A stretch of DNA of 64,000 nucleotides from Bacteroidota bacterium (GTDB lineage: Bacteria; Bacteroidota; Bacteroidia; M30B66). The translations under genes and the position numbers were made by a program. The notes beneath the pieces are model-generated. The model searched no databases, was not told the DNA's origin, and saw nothing but the letters and a program-made list of their open reading frames with translations. The stretch spans positions 1-64,000 of the forward strand of contig JAIXYK010000044.1 of the NCBI GenBank assembly GCA_027490225.1, in the 5' to 3' direction. Below are positions 62,066-64,000 of the stretch, piece by piece (the stretch's first letter is position 1; each line of letters starts with the position of its first letter).

Positions 62066-62707
62066 ATGGCAGAATTAAGCGCCGAGCAGCAATCAGCCAT
62101 AGATGCAGGAACACTTTTGCCATTGATGGAAGATTTTTATACCATCCAGGGTGAGGGATTTAATACTGGAAAGGCGGCCTATTTTATTCGTTTAGGCGGT
62201 TGTGATGTGGGTTGCCATTGGTGTGATGTAAAGGAAAGTTGGGATGCATATTTACATCCACTTACGGAATCAAAAAAAATTGTAGAAAGAGCGGCATCTT
62301 ACACTGCAAAGTCTATTGTTATTACAGGTGGAGAGCCTTTGATGTACAATTTAGATGTGTTGTGCGCTGAACTGCACCAAGAAAACTTAGAGATTTTTCT
62401 GGAAACATCAGGAGCTTATCCACTGAGTGGAAATTTCGACTGGATTTGTTTATCGCCTAAGAAATTTAAGGCACCTCGAAAAGATATGTTGGCGGTGGCG
62501 AATGAACTGAAAGTAATTGTGTTCAACAAATCTGATTTTGAATGGGCAAAAGAACATTCACAACATGTGAGTGCCGATTGTAAATTGTATTTGCAGCCCG
62601 AATGGAGCAAGGCGGAAAAAATAATTCCGGAAATAATTGATTTTGTAAAAGAAAATCCAAACTGGCAGGTATCGTTGCAGACGCATAAATACATGCATAT
62701 TCCATAA
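62066..62707 (+). CDS. queE: 7-carboxy-7-deazaguanine synthase
   Basis: A 213-residue radical SAM enzyme. The cluster-binding cysteines are in GGCDVGCHWCDVKESWD (C45, C49, C52 by rough count), preceded by DFYTIQGEGFNTGKAAYFIR, and SAM-binding GGEPL is present (VITGGEPLMYNLD). QueE makes the 7-deazaguanine core of queuosine and archaeosine from carboxytetrahydropterin. The compact length is usual for QueE. It starts one base after folD. Other queuosine genes are not in the window. Confidence 0.93.
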   Translation: MAELSAEQQSAIDAGTLLPLMEDFYTIQGEGFNTGKAAYFIRLGGCDVGCHWCDVKESWDAYLHPLTESKKIVERAASYTAKSIVITGGEPLMYNLDVLCAELHQENLEIFLETSGAYPLSGNFDWICLSPKKFKAPRKDMLAVANELKVIVFNKSDFEWAKEHSQHVSADCKLYLQPEWSKAEKIIPEIIDFVKENPNWQVSLQTHKYMHIP

Positions 62708-62716
62708 ATAAATAGC

Positions 62717-64000
62717 ATGAAGCTCTCGGTAGTTATTGTTAATTATAATGTGATTCACTTTTTAGAGCAGTGCTTATTATCGGTTTTTCAGTCGATGAAA
62801 GGCATTGAAGGTGAGGTATTTGTGGTTGATAATAATTCGGTGGATAATTCTGTGGAAATGGTAAAAACCAAGTTTCCGCAAGTAAAATTGATTGCCAATA
62901 AGGATAATCCAGGTTTTTCGAAGGCAAATAACCAGGCTATTAAACTGGCAAAAGGAGAATACGTGCTTTTATTGAATCCTGATACAGTAGTAGAAGAAGA
63001 TACTTTTAGAACGTGTATTTCATTTATGGATACGCATGCAGATGCCGGAGCGATGGGCGTAAAACTGATAGATGGCAAAGGAAATTATTTACCTGAATCT
63101 AAAAGAGGCTTGCCCACTCCGGAAGTATCGTTTTACAAGATTTTTGGATTGTCTAAATTATTTCCAAAATCGAAGAGATTTGGGCGTTACCATTTAGGTT
63201 TTTTAAATGCGAATGAAACCAATAAGATTGATGTATTGTCAGGAGCGTTTATGTTTATAAGAAATGCAGCCTTACAAAAAGCTGGTTTGTTGGATGAGGC
63301 ATTTTTCATGTATGGCGAGGACATTGATTTAAGTTACAGAATTACAAAAGCTGGATATTCAATTTATTATCATCCAGAAACACGCATTATTCATTACCGG
63401 GGCGAAAGCACAAAAAAAGGCAGTGTGAATTATGTGAAAATATTCTACCAGGCGATGATAATTTTTGCTGAGAAGCATTATTCGCAGAAACACGCAGGAA
63501 TATTTAGATTATTAATAAAGTTAGCCGTTTACTTAAGGGCATTTGTTTCTATTGCAAAGCGTTTAATTTCGGCTGTTTGGTTGCCAATTGCTGAAACAGT
63601 ATTATTTGTAATTGGCATGTATTTTCTCAAAACTTATTGGGCAACAAAAAGCGGCGTATTTTACCCCTATTCGTTTATGTGGATAGCTGTGCCGTTGTAT
63701 TGCTTATGTTGGGTAATTTCTTCTTGGCTGAGTGGAGGTTATGACAAGCCTTTGCAGATTTCAAAAAGCATCAGGGGAATTGTTTTTGGAACGGTCATCA
63801 TATTAATTGTTTATGGCTTATTAGATGAAACTTATAGGTATTCTCGATTTCTTACGTTAGTTGGAGCTGGTTGGGCAGCAATTGCTGCAACTTTATTACG
63901 TTTAGGGCTTAATTTCATTAAATTCAAAACAATATTTCCTGAAAATAGCATATTAAAAAGGCTATTAATTGTTGGGGAAATTGAAGAAGCAAAAAGAATA
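62717..64000 (+). CDS. GT2-family glycosyltransferase with membrane C-terminal region (3' end outside window)
   Basis: The gene starts at ATG 62717, nine bases after queE, and reads open for 428 codons to the window edge. Residues about 1-250 are a GT2 rhamnosyl/glycosyl transferase domain: SVVIVNYNVIHFLEQCLLSV, VVDNNSVDNSVEMV, the DxD-like LLLNPDTVVEEDTF, and FFMYGEDIDLSYRITKAGYS. Membrane segments follow at about 295-400, and the visible end ILKRLLIVGEIEEAKRI begins what may be a nucleotide-binding domain as in sugar-transferase fusions. Likely surface polysaccharide synthesis. Product unknown. Confidence 0.87.
   Translation, partial: MKLSVVIVNYNVIHFLEQCLLSVFQSMKGIEGEVFVVDNNSVDNSVEMVKTKFPQVKLIANKDNPGFSKANNQAIKLAKGEYVLLLNPDTVVEEDTFRTCISFMDTHADAGAMGVKLIDGKGNYLPESKRGLPTPEVSFYKIFGLSKLFPKSKRFGRYHLGFLNANETNKIDVLSGAFMFIRNAALQKAGLLDEAFFMYGEDIDLSYRITKAGYSIYYHPETRIIHYRGESTKKGSVNYVKIFYQAMIIFAEKHYSQKHAGIFRLLIKLAVYLRAFVSIAKRLISAVWLPIAETVLFVIGMYFLKTYWATKSGVFYPYSFMWIAVPLYCLCWVISSWLSGGYDKPLQISKSIRGIVFGTVIILIVYGLLDETYRYSRFLTLVGAGWAAIAATLLRLGLNFIKFKTIFPENSILKRLLIVGEIEEAKRI

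Noticed and set aside
1-64000. tRNA, rRNA or other known RNA genes
   Set aside because: No cloverleaf with a TTCGA-type arm and no rRNA-like stretches were recognised by eye; a tRNAscan-SE and Infernal run would settle it.

Overview
The window is a chromosomal segment of a Bacteroidota bacterium. The evidence is taxonomic hallmark content: secreted proteins ending in type IX secretion (T9SS) type A sorting domains, one large protein with the gliding-motility-associated (type B) C-terminus, Bacteroidota-style rhomboid, FIST, LiaF-like, WG-repeat and DUF4412 proteins, AT-rich spacers without Shine-Dalgarno sequences, and several upstream matches to the Bacteroidota promoter element TAnnTTTG. 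I cannot place it below phylum level. Most of the window is ordinary core genome. No rRNA, tRNA, CRISPR array, prophage or transposase was found.

Layout. 1-5.4 kb: a minus-strand sugar-kinase-like/gapN/pfkA unit divergent from a degenerate NUDIX (NrtR-like) regulator and a dipeptide epimerase. 5.4-8.7 kb: two rhomboid proteases and a histidine kinase. 9.0-13.1 kb: a VOC protein and two T9SS-exported propeller-like proteins. 13.4-19.5 kb: ClpB, a small protein with a SecD-head-like domain, and an AsmA-like protein. 19.5-21.3 kb: a small accessory patch with a DUF6364/PIN toxin-antitoxin pair and a Fic protein preceded by a 10-bp-period array. 21.6-26.8 kb: thiolase, NlpC/P60, GT87-like mannosyltransferase, acetyl-CoA synthetase. 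27.1-30.9 kb: regulators, consisting of a NarL-type regulator, a LiaF-like protein, DUF4288, a LytS-type kinase and a LytTR regulator. 31-33.5 kb: a seven-haem cytochrome fused to TPRs, and a GNAT. 33.6-39.9 kb: a FIST / PAS kinase / CheY-like / hybrid kinase signalling operon. 40.2-43.4 kb: the type B T9SS protein. 43.5-50.7 kb: guaA, a LysM/periplasmic-binding protein, hemF, convergent to ftsK-lolA. 50.8-53.4 kb: two secreted proteins of unknown role. 53.5-57.8 kb: arginine decarboxylase divergent from arginase-family and argS genes. 58.3-64 kb: a WG-repeat protein, then ffh, folD, queE and a partial glycosyltransferase.

The most unusual material is non-coding. (i) A 41-nt composite repeat, two 9-mers CTCnGTGnn, a spacer AYAAC, then two more 9-mers, occurs in two separate intergenic regions, both between convergent genes. 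(ii) A dispersed GC-rich repeat family has four members; two carry an inserted 58-nt element with identical 12-bp inverted ends. (iii) The Fic gene has about 13 helically phased TACGA boxes directly upstream. (iv) Several genes have a TAnnTTTG or one-mismatch promoter element only 3-10 nt from the start codon, which predicts leaderless or nearly leaderless mRNAs. (v) Palindromes lie in the pfkA/NUDIX and speA/arginase divergent promoters.
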